From contig OX638132.1 of NCBI GenBank assembly GCA_951804985.1, positions 21,767,989 to 21,831,988 on the forward strand: a stretch of DNA of 64,000 bases, read 5' to 3'. This document shows positions 12,263 to 24,240 of the stretch, piece after piece (the stretch's first letter is position 1; each line of letters starts with the position of its first letter). A model generated the notes under the pieces. The model was not told the DNA's origin, made no database searches, and saw only the letters and a program-made list of their open reading frames with translations. The DNA comes from Dryomyza anilis. Lineage: Eukaryota; Arthropoda; Insecta; Diptera; Dryomyzidae. The position numbers and the translations under genes are program-made.

Positions 12263-12700
12263 ACACCTAATGGTGGTTTGCAGGGGAAATTGTGGTTTTT
12301 AGTTGGTTGTTCGATGATTTTCCACCTTTAAAAAAAAATCCGGCATATAGACTAACAGACATATATTTAATTTGGTACACTGCGGCCTATAAAAGAGCAT
12401 AAAAGGACGGAAAAAAGTATAAAAATTACGGGAAAACAGAAGCAGAGGTACTGTTCCACAAACGACTGAAAAACTTATATTGCAATGCGTGGTTCTGTTG
12501 AGAGCTGAGTGAACTACGAAGGGATAGGCCGATTGGTGAGTAGAACGAGGGAACACACCACCTGGTAAAATCGGAGAACCAATAGAGGAATGGAACAAAA
12601 CCAATAGACGATGGACTATTTTCACCCCCTATTATAATATCACACATTGTTGTGTTCGTTTGATGTACTCCAAAGAACATTGGAACATGCTGCCCAATTG
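12263..12700 (-). pseudogene. LINE C-terminal fragment, degraded
   Basis: From about 12425 the minus strand again encodes the end of the same LINE: ALNRTTH, RSTHQSAYPFVV-like and a SIGSP/IGGEN-like segment. It is a third, separately decayed piece, with several frame changes. Confidence 0.6.
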
Positions 12701-12953
12701 TGTGAAATCAAAATCAGACAGTTATAAAAAATGTATGTCTGTTTACAAATAATATATAAGAAAGCAAAAACAGAAAATTAGGTGAATCTTAAAATAAGTA
12801 AAATCTGGAAATAGAACAACAAAACAGGAAATAATATAAAGATGAACCAGAAAGATCGAAAAAAAAATTGACTGATTAGAAAAATAATTTGAAATTGGAA
12901 AAAAGAGAGTAAAACGAAAATAGTAATATGAACAAACTGAATTCCTAAAAATA

Positions 12954-13157
12954 CAGGGTTTTTAAATGGGACGCTACAAAAGTGGAGCGACAGAGACAGC
13001 AAACGACGCCATATTTCTTGCCGCTCTTTTGACATTTCTCTTCAGTAAGGTTTGCCATTTCATGATGGAAAGATATACGAATTCGAATTTCGGTAGTAAA
13101 TTTTTATAATTTCGACATTAAAAAAAAACTTTTGTAGCGCTCTTATTGAAAACCCTT
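12954..13157. mobile_element. Mariner-derived MITE (about 204 bp)
   Basis: Left end CAGGGTTTTTAAATGGGACG and right end read in reverse AAGGGTTTTCAATAAGAGCG give inverted repeats of about 30 bp extending through GCTACAAAAGT. TA dinucleotides flank it (12952-12953, 13158-13159). The interior keeps the short start segment ATGGAAAGATATACG at about 13065, which resembles the start of a mariner transposase frame, followed directly by the right end. It looks like an internal deletion product. Confidence 0.65.
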
Positions 13158-14380
13158 TAGATATAGTTCCTAAAATATAGATATAGAAATAAAAAAAGAA
13201 TATTTAAAGAAAATCGATAATAAAGAATTAAAAACATAAAAATAAATAGATTAAAATAGATATAGAAATAGACAGAAATCAGATTTTGACGAAAAGAGAA
13301 ACAAGAAAATATGAACAATAAAGAATGAAAAGAAAAAGAAATGCAGCTGTTCTAAAGCAGAATAAAGCACAATTAAAGGCGCAAACTTTTGTTAGGTATT
13401 TCAAAAAAATAAAAAATCAGAAAGTTATAAAAAAAAATCTTGGTCAGCACATGGACGGCTTTGCATGGTCTTAACTTCAATTTCAATTCATTTCATTTCA
13501 ATTCAATCCAATCTCTTATCGCACTTTCCTTCCGTACATGTTTCTATACACAGACAAAAGCAGGCAGAGCCTAAACCGCCTACCTCCCCCACTGCCCATA
13601 CCCCCTTCTTAGCGTCATCACTTCAGCCAACGTGCAACGTGCTGCTTTTAGGCCTAAATTGTTGCCTAGACTCAACAGTCGGTCTCAACAGTCGGTCGAC
13701 AGACAAACATAAAATCATTAAAGAAAGAGCAGCAGCCATAAAGTGATGTTTGTGCTGTACGCTGAGGGTGGAGGAGGAGAAAGAGGTGGAGCAGAAGAAG
13801 AAGAAAATGGAGGGGAACAAGAAGACAATCGTGAAACATTCTTATTCACCATGAAACTGGGTCAGTTGCTCACGTCGCTTCGCATCGCATCGCCTCGTAG
13901 CGGTTTCTAAAAAAAAAACCAGCGCGGAATATTTAAACATCCACTTGCACTTTCTTTTTCCCACAGCAATACCAACAACAACAATGAAACAAGAATCAAT
14001 ACAACAACAACCAACCAGCAAGCCAAAAACACAGTTACTACCAACAGCTTTTTTGTTGTTGTTGTTGTTGCTTTTAGCTTCGTCACCGTTGGCGTCCGCG
14101 TCGTAACCACTGCCTTTCTTTCATTACTCGATTCGTCTGCTTGTTCTACCTCGTCTCTTCATCGAAACAGTTGAAGAACCAGTTCTTTTGCACCTCGTTT
14201 AGTGCTCTTCGTGCTGGTCGAAGAAGCAGCACTCAGTGTTGCATTGAGATAATAAAAGATTGGGAAAAATAAAAATTAAAAGTGGGCATTTTTATTTCAA
14301 ATTGTGCATTTTTAAAAATAATATTTGGGTGATTTTCTGGGCAGGTGAATGAAAATTATAAGCTTTATACATTTTTAGCC
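13158..14380. other. Intergenic; less AT-rich stretch at about 13440-14250
   Basis: The part at 13440-14250 has more even base composition than its surroundings, with GAAGAAGAAG, CAACAACAA and GTTGTTGTT runs. It ends near CACTCAGTGTTGC, which resembles an initiator. It could be a promoter or 5' UTR region of an unseen gene, but I find no splice-linked coding exon to support that. Confidence 0.35.
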
Positions 14381-14611
14381 ACACGCTCAGAAAAATCTGC
14401 ATGTAGGCAACATATTGATGTTTGGAGTCATACATTTCTCGACCTTAATTGACTGTTACTTCTAAATCAAATTTTTAAAATTCTTTTAATACCTATTAAT
14501 TTCATAACTTCTATTATTATAAAAATATTTATTTCAAAAGTCCAGAAATTCAAAAAAATGTTTTAACAAACACTATATATTGCCTGCAAAATTGATTTTT
14601 TCCTGTGTATA
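14381..14611. mobile_element. MITE with CAC..CAGAAAAATCTGCATG end
   Basis: Left end ACACGCTCAGAAAAATC followed by TGTAGGCAA; right end TTGCCTGCAAAATTGATTTT then TTCCTGTGT. The ends are imperfect inverted repeats. A related copy in reverse orientation is at about 45395-45633. Confidence 0.6.
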
Positions 14612-15029
14612 AAAACCTTTTCGGAGGTTCCTCAATCACTCTCACTAAATAACATTTTTAAAGAAATCAGTGAGAAACCAAAAATTAAAGAAAACAAAAA
14701 AGAGGGTTTGTTCTGAGAGAAACCTTTATTTTTCAAAATGTACGGTACTGAGAGAAACATTTTTCGATTTCGGTTGAACAGCGAGAGATATAAAGGTTAA
14801 CAAAATATATCTCTCATTTCTATTCAGATTACTCCCAATATTTCTGGAGCATATACTGATGGAAATGTTATATTAAAAATTTGGGTATATAAGGAAATAA
14901 AACCCTAAAAGCAAAAATTAAATATTTTTGTATAAAAAAATTGGTTAAAAATGGTTTGTTCTACAAAAACCACAATTTTCAAGAAATTTCAAAAAACACA
15001 TTGGTAAAAATTTCAACAAATAAAAAATA
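14612..15029. other. AT-rich intergenic DNA
   Basis: Nothing supported in this stretch beyond two GAGAGAAACCTTT/GAGAGAAACATTT words near 14715-14760. Confidence 0.35.
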
Positions 15030-16205
15030 TATTCGACTAAAACAACAATGTTCGAAAAATTTCGAAAAAAAAAATTTCATTAAAATCACCATTTTCCAAA
15101 AAAAAATTTCGACAAAAACAACAATGTTCGAAAAATTTCGAAAAAAAATTGATTAAAAAATTTTGATTGAATCATTTCCAAAAAAAATATTCGACAAAAA
15201 CAACAATGTTCGAAAATTTTCGAAAAAAAAAATTGATTGAAATCACCATTTTCCAAAAAAAATATTCGACAAAAACAACAATGTTCGAAAAATTTCGAAA
15301 AAAAAATTGATAAAAAAATGTTGATTGAAATCATTTCCAAAAAAATATTCGACAAAAACAACAATGTTCGAAAAATTTCGAAACAAAAAATTGATTGAAA
15401 TCACCATTTTCCAAAAAAAATATTCGACAAAAACAACAATGTTCGAAAATTTTGGAAAAAAAATTGATAAAAAAATTTTGATTGAAATCATTTCCAAAAA
15501 AAAAATCCTTAAAAAACAATGTTTGAAAATTTTCAAAACAAAAATTGATTGAAATCACCATTTTCCAAAAAAATATTCGACAAAAATAACAATGTTCGAA
15601 AAATTTCGAAAAAAAAATGTTGACTGAAATCATTTCCAAAAAAAATATTCGACAAAAACTACAATGTTCTAAAATTTTCGAAACAAAAAATTGATTGAAA
15701 TCACCATTTTCCAAAAAAAATATTCGACAAAAACAACAATGTTCGAAAATTTTCAAAACAAAAATTTGATTAAAATCAGCATTTTCCAAAAAAAATATTC
15801 GACAAAAACAACAATGTTCGAAAAATTTCGAAAAAAAAATTGATACAAAAATTTTGATTGAAATCATTTCCAAAAAAATATTTGACAAAAACAACAATGT
15901 TCGAAAATTTTCGAAACAAAAAATTGTTTGAAATCACCATTTTCCAAAAAAAATATTCGACAAAAACAACAATGTTCGAAAATTTTCAAAACAAAAATTT
16001 GATTGAAATCACCATTTTCAAAAAAAAATATTCGACAAAAACAACAATGTTCGAAAAAAAATGATTAAAAAAATTTTGATTGAAATCATTTCCAAAAAAA
16101 ATATTCGACAAAAACTACAATGTTCTAAAATTTTCGAAACAAAAAATTGATTGAAATCACCATTTTCCAAAAAAAAATATTCGACAAAAACAACAATTTT
16201 CGAAA
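15030..16205. repeat. AT-rich tandem satellite, about 15 units
   Basis: A unit built from ATTCGACAAAAACAACAATG, TTCGAAAA(T/A)TTTCGAAA, then TTGATTGAAATCACCATTTT and CCAAAAAAAATA repeats over 1.2 kb with small indels; period is about 75-85 bp. Two unit variants alternate: one with AAATCACCATTTTCC, one with AAATCATTTCC. The long minus-strand frames here (FFLENGDFNQFF-type repeats) are a side effect of the array. Confidence 0.85.
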
Positions 16206-17094
16206 AATTAAAAAAAAAAAAAATCGTGTGACAAAAATAACACGGATAAAAAATTGTTAAAAAAAAATTTGGGCGATAAAAACAACGCAATTTAAAAAAA
16301 AATGATTTTCCAAAACAAAAACAAAAAAATAAATATTCGATTCACTTCATAAATTGGAGAAGATTTTCCCAAACTGACGCACTGGGGTGCTTCTGTAATC
16401 TCATTGGAACAGATTGACCCAAAAAAGTTTTAATTACGCACTTGGTCGTTTCGGTACTTCCGCTGGAACAGATTCATCCAGATAAGTATAAACTAAGTAA
16501 TTATTCAATTGATTATAGACTAACATTTTGTTGACTAACAATTAACAATATAAATTGAATAAATTGCTTAATTGTACATTTTCAATTAACAATTAATTAA
16601 TTTTGAACAACATATATATTGCATTTAACAGTTGATATATTAATTGTTAGTTTTTAGTTGTGAAATAAATTTAAATCTTCCAATATTTGCTCAATACGTC
16701 CAATAATCTAGACTGAATAATAAAGGTTTTCATATAACTCACAGTGGTTCAGAAACGTTTTTCATTGGGCAAAACTCTGTGTGTTTTGAAGTAGTGAATA
16801 TTTTGAATATAGTATTTTTTGTTTCATTGGAAATTGATGAAATATGATCTTAAGATAGTAAACATCTACGTATTAGATTTAGATGCATACTAAGCCAAAG
16901 TTGAACATTTTTTTGTTTTTGGATTTTAGTATATAGTATATATTTAGTATATATAATTTTTTTCTTGTAATAAGTTTTTTTTTTCTAATAATATTTAGCA
17001 TGATTGATAGTAATAATAGTTCCAAATTTGATAGAGGTATTAGAACTGAATCTACTCCCATAGATTAAAGATTATATTATGTATGTGAGAATAT
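16206..17094. other. Intergenic, no gene seen
   Basis: AT-rich DNA containing poly-A runs and an AATTAACAATTAATTAA-type stretch near 16540-16600. No supported feature. Confidence 0.35.
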
Positions 17095-17340
17095 TTTAGC
17101 GTTTCGTAGGAGGCGTAAACAGTACGAAAAAGTATATATTTTGTTAATCAGCATTCGTGTCGATTTTGACAGTTCGTCTTTTTATCCGCCTATACACGAT
17201 AACTTGAAAAATAATATTCCGAATGCGATGAAATTTAGTTTCAATATATTTTAATTTTAAGTTCAAAAATGAGTCATATTAGTCAATGTACTCCTACCAT
17301 ACAAGATATGGATCAATATATTACTTGATCAAATCAGTTA
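17095..17340 (+). mobile_element. Possible degraded DINE-1/mini-me fragment
   Basis: AGTATATATTTTGTTAATCA, then GCATTCGTGTCGATTTTGAC and AGTTCGTCTT resemble, at reduced identity, the (TA)n-core-(GTCY)n segment of the intact copy at about 38845-38960. Confidence 0.4.
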
Positions 17341-17368
17341 ATAAAATGCGAGATACTTACAAATATAT

Positions 17369-17889
17369 TGTTAAGAAAATTCAGTCTACGGAAAACTGTC
17401 CTACACGTTCGTATCTCTGGATTGTGTACAAAATATAAACGTTCTTATGTTTGATTTAAATTATAACAAATAACTTTATTAATACACTTTAATAAACAAC
17501 TTTACTAATAACAAATTCTAACAACTGCTACATGTCCACTATTTAACTTGACATTGTTCTCACACGAGACGTACTCGACCACTTTCCAACCACTACTGAA
17601 GTGCTGTGTCTCAGATGCGGCGCCCTTATATACTGCATGCATCAGTTCGAAACATTTCGACAAGCTTCGACATGTTTCGAGAACCTTCTACTCGTTTCGT
17701 GAATGACGTATGCTACTTATTAGCATCTCATTCGAACTCATGTGTTTCAATGTGCTGATCTTCCATCTTTTTCTCGCATAATGCTTAGTGCGCTGAATGA
17801 ACTTCCGTCTCTTTCTAACACATACCTTGCGTCTCATTTATTATTGTTGATTGCTTGCACAGTGGAACAAATTATCTCTTTTCGTAACA
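17369..17889 (-). mobile_element. Solo LTR (Gypsy-type, ATAT target duplication), 521 bp
   Basis: It begins TGTTAAGAAAATTCAG and ends TTTTCGTAACA, with inverted termini, and is flanked by ATAT at 17365-17368 and 17890-17893. Some Gypsy-group elements (17.6, 297) use ATAT targets. On the minus strand TATATAAGG is followed about 30 bases later by TTCAGT, a TATA-initiator pair, and AATAAAGT lies further on, so the LTR is read on this strand. A second copy is at 30931-31463. No internal region lies on either side. Confidence 0.85.
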
Positions 17890-18209
17890 ATATGTTTAAA
17901 GCCATATTTTCGGAATCAGGAAGTGATTTTCAGGGCCGCTCCTAAGAAGAATCTTAGGGGGGTGTGACACATAAAATTTCCGAATAGAATTATTATTTTG
18001 TTGATTAAATTTTTATTAAAAATAATACATAATAATAAAATTAATTTAACATAGAAAAAGAGTCGTTTACCTGCTAAATGTACTGCATAAATACTTATAC
18101 AGCCTCGTAAAAGATGTGTTAACAAATAATAAATTATTTACACTAAACAAAAACTGAAACAATACATATTTTGAATATATCAAAAGTTCTTTTCATTATG
18201 TAATTAATA

Positions 18210-18932
18210 CACAGAAAAAAAATGTACATCATATTGATGAATTCCGTTCTTCAAACCAGGATTCATTGTATTGAAGAGCGCTTCATAATATTAATGACTA
18301 ACGCCATCAATGTTATGAATGCTATCATATATATGAAGAACGCTTGGTAACTGTCGAAAAAGTGTTCTTCCATATGATGAACTGTATGTGAAGAATACGT
18401 TTCTTCATATTAATGAACCAAAATAAAATAATATCTGTTCTTCATATTGAAGAATGCTGTTCATTAAACCAAATTTCTATCAACATATTTTTTTTTCGTT
18501 CATGTTTTACCGTACTTCTCAATTCTCAAGTAGTTCTTGTGTGTTATTTCTTATATAATGCTTGCTCGACATGCATAAATTAGTAAAATGTTTTATAATA
18601 TATTTATTATAATTACAACTTTTTGTTAATAAAAAGTTATATTTAAAAAAATATATTTTTGAAAAAAAAAATTTTTTTTTTTCGATTTTTTTTTTTAGAA
18701 CAATTTTTTTTTTTTTTTTTTTTTTGAACAATTTTTTTTGTCCAAAATTTTTTTTTGGGATAATTTTTTTTTGTACATTTTTTACTGTTATTTTTTAAAT
18801 AAAATTTTTACACTTTTTTTTCGAATTATTTAAAAAAAAAAATTTTTTTTTGAAAAAATATTATGAACAAATTCATCAAATTCATTGTATTGAATATTTT
18901 GTTCATATATGCAAAACATAATTTTCCCTGTG
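18210..18932. mobile_element. MITE, CACAGAAAAA termini (family shared with 60710-61784)
   Basis: It starts CACAGAAAAAAAATG, ends TTTTCCCTGTG, and is flanked by TA at 18208-18209 and 18933-18934. The left part holds repeated GATGAA/TTCATC words; the right part is T-rich. The first ~380 bases align with 60710-61100. No coding capacity. Confidence 0.75.
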
Positions 18933-19249
18933 TATACATGAATCAAAATTATAATCACATGATATTCAACCGGATTTTGGAGTATATCAAAATGGGTGTG
19001 AACAAAAAATGTCATGTCTTGGGAAAGTAGGACTAACAATTACAAAAATATAAAAAGAAACCTGAAGGTCACGTGGTACCCTTTAAATAATTTTTTTTTT
19101 TTTTAAACTCAATTTTTTGGAATATGAGAGTGGCAAAATTAAAAAAACTTAATATTCTTACATACACGTTTACACGGCCACGAACATTATTTTGATCAGA
19201 TTATTTCCGGAACACTATTTTTGTCAAATCCCATTAGAATTGGTCAATA
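18933..19249. other. AT-rich spacer
   Basis: No gene or structured element seen. Confidence 0.35.
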
Positions 19250-19424
19250 GGACAATTATTGTTTTAATAGTACACAAAAAATAAATCTTTTCATATAAAC
19301 TCACTGGCAATGTCATGGTATTTTCTAGTATTTAATGGTATTTTCCGATTAAAACAATAATTTATCCTATTGACTATTTTTAATAGTAAAAAACCATTAT
19401 TTATATAGTATTTTTTTCTGGGTG
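19250..19424. mobile_element. MITE copy related to 2684-2857, left end altered
   Basis: From TTTTAATAGTACACAAAAAA onward it matches the MITE nested in the SINE almost base for base, ending TTTTTTTCTGGGTG followed by TA. The left terminus differs; instead GTCAATAGGACAATTATTG pairs with CAATAATTTATCCTATTGAC further right, an internal hairpin. Confidence 0.7.
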
Positions 19425-20266
19425 TAATTATAAAAAAGGTTTATTTTTGTATATAATAGTCAACCAATTGTTTTAGTATTTTATATTGCAATGGACTGTT
19501 AGAAGCGCCCCTGGCAATTTTTTTTTAAAATTATTTGATATCTATTTTTGTTTTATTTTTTAGTGTATTTTTATATTGTATACCAATTATAGCAATAATA
19601 GAAGTGTCACAGTCAATTTTTTTTGGAAAAAAATTCATTGTACATTATTTGTTTTAATAATCAATTTTCTGAACAGTATCGATTTATTAATATTTTTGTT
19701 TTGCACTCGTTTTTTTAATTGATACTTAAAATTTTCAAATAAAAAACCACTATGAAAGATTCACAAAATATATTAAAAAAAAAATGAAAAAACCTTAAAA
19801 AAAAAAGAAATAACATCCAATACAATTATGAAATAATACCCAACATAATACACCTCCTACCAAACTTTTAATAAAATTAGTAAAAATCTTATTTTTAAGA
19901 GATTATGGGTGTGTGTTCGACTAAATTGCTGATTAAACTAAATTTAAATGTAGTGTTTGGAACATTTTCTTAGGGAACTTTCCCATAATGCTGTTTGAAG
20001 GTAAATTTCCTAAAAATTCCAAATATGTCTACCATTTTTCTAATATGTTCTATTCAGATTATATTTATTTGACAGTTTTGGACTAAATAAGAGTAAATGT
20101 CAGTTTCCAAAATTTTTTAACAGCTTTTGTAAATTCGAAGTGGATATTTTCATTTTGTAATTTTTAAAAATGAAAATAAAAATAAAAAATTAGTTATATT
20201 TTTCCAATATTTTCGACTCAGTTCATATTTATTTTATAATTGTATGGCTGTCTAAGAATAAATATA
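19425..20266. other. AT-rich intergenic DNA
   Basis: No exon or complete repeat recognised. Confidence 0.35.
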
Positions 20267-21187
20267 CACACAGAAAAATACTCTTTTGGTATGAGGTTAA
20301 TTGAACCAACGTTTCAGTGTTGCAACCGAAATAATAAATTGTAACCTCATGTCATTAAAATGAACGTATCATTTCTTACTCTAACCGAAATGTTAGTCCG
20401 CGCCACTGTACGTTCGGTTGTCGTAACCTCATGATTGGATTTTTCATTCTGCCAATATTTGACGTTTTTGTATTTGTTACGGCAACTGGGTACGTTATTG
20501 TATCAACAAAATAAATGACAAACGGCAACCTCATGTCTATCAGCAGTTCGGTTGCCAGTTTCTTGCCAAAAATTATGGATACATGCAGAAATAAATAGAC
20601 GTCAAAAATTTTCACAATTGGCAAACAATAGGAAATTCATTAATTAAGTAAAATATGAAATAAATATATGAATATTAATAAAATAATGAATGAATTCAAT
20701 ACAAACTGCTGTTTAGCTAGTGAAATATAATAAAAATATGTGACCATATGTGGCATTATTAATAGTTTTTTATGTTGTTCAATTATGTTGAAATAAAATA
20801 TTAAAAGTGTCCTCATACTGTTTTTATTTTTCAGGGAACAGGAATTAATAGATATATTTTTTGAAATTGTGTGCGTTACATATTTACACATCAAAAATAC
20901 ATAAAGAAAACTTTACATAAATAAGTATTCTATATAAAAAAAAATAATCTCAAAATATAATTTCAATTGGAGGTTTCGGCATGCTTGCTGACTGGGAGGT
21001 TTAAACAACCTCATGCTTGCTGAATAGGAGGTTGGCACAACCTCATGCTTGCTGACTAGGCGGTTAGCACAATCTCATTCGTGCTGACTAGGAGGTTGGT
21101 ACAACCTCCTAAACATCAAGTTTCCGCAACCGAATAATTCGGTAGGGCAATTTAGTTGGTTGCCGCAACAAATCAGTTTTCTGCGTG
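20267..21187. mobile_element. MITE, 921 bp, with internal 32-bp tandem repeats
   Basis: Left end CACACAGAAAAATACTC, right end CAGTTTTCTGCGTG; TA flanks at 20265-20266 and 21188-21189. Next to the left terminus is CTCTTTTGGTATGAGGTT; near the right, CCGAATAATTCGG and GTTGGTTGCCGCAACAAATC. Between about 20969 and 21113, about four 32-bp units of the form GAGGTTGGCACAACCTCATG plus CTTGCTGACTAG follow one another. A shorter relative fills the actin intron at about 48247-48570. Confidence 0.75.
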
Positions 21188-22340
21188 TAGGTTATTTAAT
21201 ATTTACAAACTGCTTTTTGAAAAATTCCGACTGCATCCAATTATTTTTGAATTTGTCCGAATCGGATTTAATTTGTTTATTTTTTTGTCCTGTTTAAAAA
21301 TTTGTGATATGTTTCCAATATAACCGACTCGGACTTTATATATTATCAATTTTATACTATATAAGAATAAATGAAAATTTCTATATGTTTTTATTTTTCG
21401 AAAATTTACGACTGATTTTAAATATTTTTGAATTTATCCGTGTCGGATTTAATACATTAATTCGATAAATTGTTCGTGTTAAATATTTACAATATTACGA
21501 TTTTTTACCATTTTGTGATTTATTGCTAAAAATAGCTATAATGCCGAATATATAAAACTTTTAAAATTTTTACAAAATATCCGACTCGTGTTTTCGAAGT
21601 AGTCTTTCTTGTCTGCTGCGTTGAACGACTCTTTTGTTGTGTAATTTCAAAAAACGGGATTTTCGCTGGTGGGTTTTGCATTTCTGAAGTTGGCAACACT
21701 GCTTTAATCTCTGCTGCCTTGTTCTACGAAATAAAGACCGATGACAAAAGCACTGCATACTTTCAGGCTGCCGTTTTGTGCTCTGCAACATGCCATGAGT
21801 TGCGATACATGTTGCTAAAGAAAAATGTTTACAGTATTTACTATGATTTGTTGATGGCAACTTTTTCCAGGCTAATTTCGAATTTCAAAGATCCCTTCGA
21901 ATTTTCGGAGGATTTTTTCCAAGGTCATTTAAATTTTCGGATGCCACTTCGAATTTTTTTTAAATTAATTAATTTAATAACAAATAAGGCAATTTTTTTA
22001 AAATAGAAATAATGATGATGTATTGGATTTTTTCTGTTATTAAAAAACCAATTTCACAATTAAATATCCGAAAAATCATTTTTTATTAATTAAATAATTG
22101 AAATTTTACCAATTTAAATTATTAACCAATTTAATTATATTATCCACTTTAAATTTTTTAACCATTTTCATTTTTGTTAAAAACTTTTTTCAGAAATCAG
22201 CCCAATTATGTACCAATAATTCGTTCTGATTTTCTGCTTTCGGTAATATATATCGACTTATAATAGTTCCAATTTATAAAAAACAAAAATGGGGATAAAT
22301 TGCGAACCAATGTTTAATCCTCCCCTTCTACTTTATTATT
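21188..22340. other. Intergenic; one unassigned complex stretch at 21570-21900
   Basis: The stretch 21570-21900 has more balanced composition and stays open on both strands, but neither translation resembles a family I know. No splice context or start signal supports a gene. Confidence 0.35.
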
Positions 22341-22439
22341 TGATTTGATTGTTTAATTTTTTCCGAATGCATCACTGATTTAGTAATTACAACAATTATA
22401 AAATAGTTAATATTTTTTTTTTTTAAAATAATCGTACGA

Positions 22440-22478
22440 AAATAGATAAATTTGCACAATATTCAATCAGTTCGTACA
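22440..22478 (+). promoter_or_regulatory. Putative core promoter of DUF1091 gene A
   Basis: An initiator-like ATCAGTTCG at 22466-22474 precedes the start codon by 5 bases; an AGATAAATT lies about 20 bases upstream of it. The same arrangement at gene B is clearer: ATATATAAG at about 28142, then ATCAGTTCG at about 28167. Upstream of both genes a conserved block (GAATGCATCACTGA and TTAGTAATTACAACAATTAT) marks duplicated promoter sequence. Confidence 0.45.
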
Positions 22479-23207
22479 ATGAATTCAAGAAAAATAATAC
22501 ACATGATGAGGTTGTTTATGTTCTGGATATGCATATGCAATGTGAGTTCGATTAGACATTATTTTTTTTTAAATATAATTTTTAATATTTTAGGTAAGCG
22601 CCTCTGTGCATTTTACAAGTATACTTTGCACTGACATCGATCCGAGTTTTGCAAATTTCGACTATTGTTACGTAAAGGCGGTCAATCGATCATACAAATA
22701 CATATCCCTGAAAGTAAAGCTGCATCAGTTGCCGGTTACAAATGTCACGGTAAGTTCTAAAAAAAAATAATTTAATTACTTTATTTTGTTTATTACTATT
22801 ATGTTCCATGATCAAAGCTGGCAATACAGTTGAAAAAACGCGCCAACGGATACAAACCATTTTTGTACAATGTTGAATTTGATGCTTGCAAATTTCTAAA
22901 AAACCTCAAGAAGAATCCATTAATAAAATACTTGTTCCAGTTTGTTAGCTACAATAGTAACATGAATCATACATGTCCATATGATGTAACTAAATAATAA
23001 TATTTTTGCAGTAAACATTAATTACACGTATTATGATGTTTCCCGTTCTAGCATGATTTAATTGTAGATAAACTTCCAAATGTTTACTTCGACAATATGT
23101 TTTCCAAACAACTGCCAATGCCTAAGGGTGACTATGGCATCTTCACTAATTGGACGGCCTATAATGTGTTACGTGCTTCGTTCAATATATACTTTACATT
23201 AACATAA
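22479..23207 (+). CDS. Secreted DUF1091-family protein, gene A (intact)
   Basis: Four exons at 22479-22541, 22594-22749, 22830-22985 and 23052-23207 join in phase 0 at every junction with GT-AG introns, giving 176 residues. Residues 1-24 form a signal peptide (FMFWICIC core). The mature part shows the family pattern: CTDIDPSFANFDYCYVKAVN, KYISLKVKLHQLPVTNVT, GYKPFLYNVEFDACKF, NHTCPYDHDLIVDKLP and a GDYGIF segment. Four spaced cysteines are retained, and NRS, NVT, NHT and NWT are possible glycosylation sites. DUF1091 proteins in flies are a large family of small secreted proteins related to CheB, proposed to bind lipids; the role of this member is unknown. Gene B, about 5 kb downstream, is its duplicate. 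I preferred ATG at 22479 because gene B starts at the same point. Confidence 0.88.
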
Positions 23208-23439
23208 GTAACATATCAATTATATTTTCTGAACAATATTTCAAAAAAATATATATATTTTAAAATAATATAAACTCACTACTTTATGAATGCACAACAA
23301 AATTTTCAAATTGCAGACATTTTTTTTTCGGCTTAAATGTTTGCTGACGATCCACTTCATCCAAAATTGGGTGAAATTCATGATTTTCAGAACCACACGA
23401 CCATGTTTAAAATTGCAAAAACTGTAGTATGTATAAATT
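23208..23439. other. 3' flank of gene A
   Basis: The first ~70 bases downstream of the stop still align with the flank of gene B, so they belong to the duplicated unit. No clear polyadenylation signal stands out. Confidence 0.4.
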
Positions 23440-24240
23440 TTGAGATAACTTAAGTTTTAAAATTACAGATTATATCGTCACTATCATGCCAAAGGGGCGA
23501 ATGTGCAATTTTTGACATTTGTGTTTTTTTACATTTTTGAATGTAGTTTATCCTCAAGTATGCTGTGCCAAAATCGCGTTTCATTTTGTTGGATATTTCT
23601 AGTCTCAAAAGACAAAACCAAAAGAGCGAATTTGAAAAATTGAAAATCTTGTCATGCCAAAAGGGGCGAATCTTTTCGTTTTTTCGCCATAACTTTTTAT
23701 TGGAATAAGATAAAATAGTGGTGTAAAGGCATTTATTGTTTGTATTCAAAGCACCTATCGTTCTGCATCATTAATTAAAACTATTTTGCTAAACATTAAT
23801 TTGCCATTTGTTATTTGCAGGAAAAAAATGTTTGGCAACATATTTTTAAATAATGATGCAGTTCGATAGGTACTTTAAAAACAAACAATTAATACCTTCA
23901 CACCACTATTTTATCTTGTACCATTAAAGAGTTATGGCGAAAAACCGAAAAGATTCGCCCTTATGGCATGACAAAATTTTAAATTTTTTCCAATTTCTTA
24001 ATTTTTTGCTTTAATTTTTTATTGGTGCAAGATAAAATAGTGGGGTAAAGGTATTAGTTGTTTGTTTTTAAAGCACCTATCGAATTGCATCATTATTTTA
24101 AAAAATTTTGCTAAACATTTTTTCCTGCAAATAACAAATGGCAAATAATAAAAATAGCATAAAAATCAAAAATATTTGCGTTTTGATCTGGATATAGCCT
24201 CACAAAATCCGTATTTATAATTCAGTAGGTTGTCCAAATC
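23440..24240. repeat. Fold-back repeat with inverted and direct copies
   Basis: The block containing GATAAAATAGTGGTGTAAAG and AAGCACCTATCG(T/A)(T/A)CTGC occurs near 23710-23770, inverted near 23850-23930, and direct again near 24030-24090. Words GCCAAA(A)GGGGCGAAT occur near 23490, 23655 and in reverse near 23955. The same repeat is present at about 33640-34215, inside the 32319-36083 element. Confidence 0.7.

Noticed and set aside
15086..16290. Minus-strand frames up to 188 codons rich in F, I, E and N
   Set aside because: They translate the AT-rich satellite; the repeated peptide mirrors the DNA unit.
21570..22006. Opposed 95-codon frames as a small gene
   Set aside because: Neither strand shows a known domain, signal peptide or credible splice partner; kept only as an unassigned stretch.
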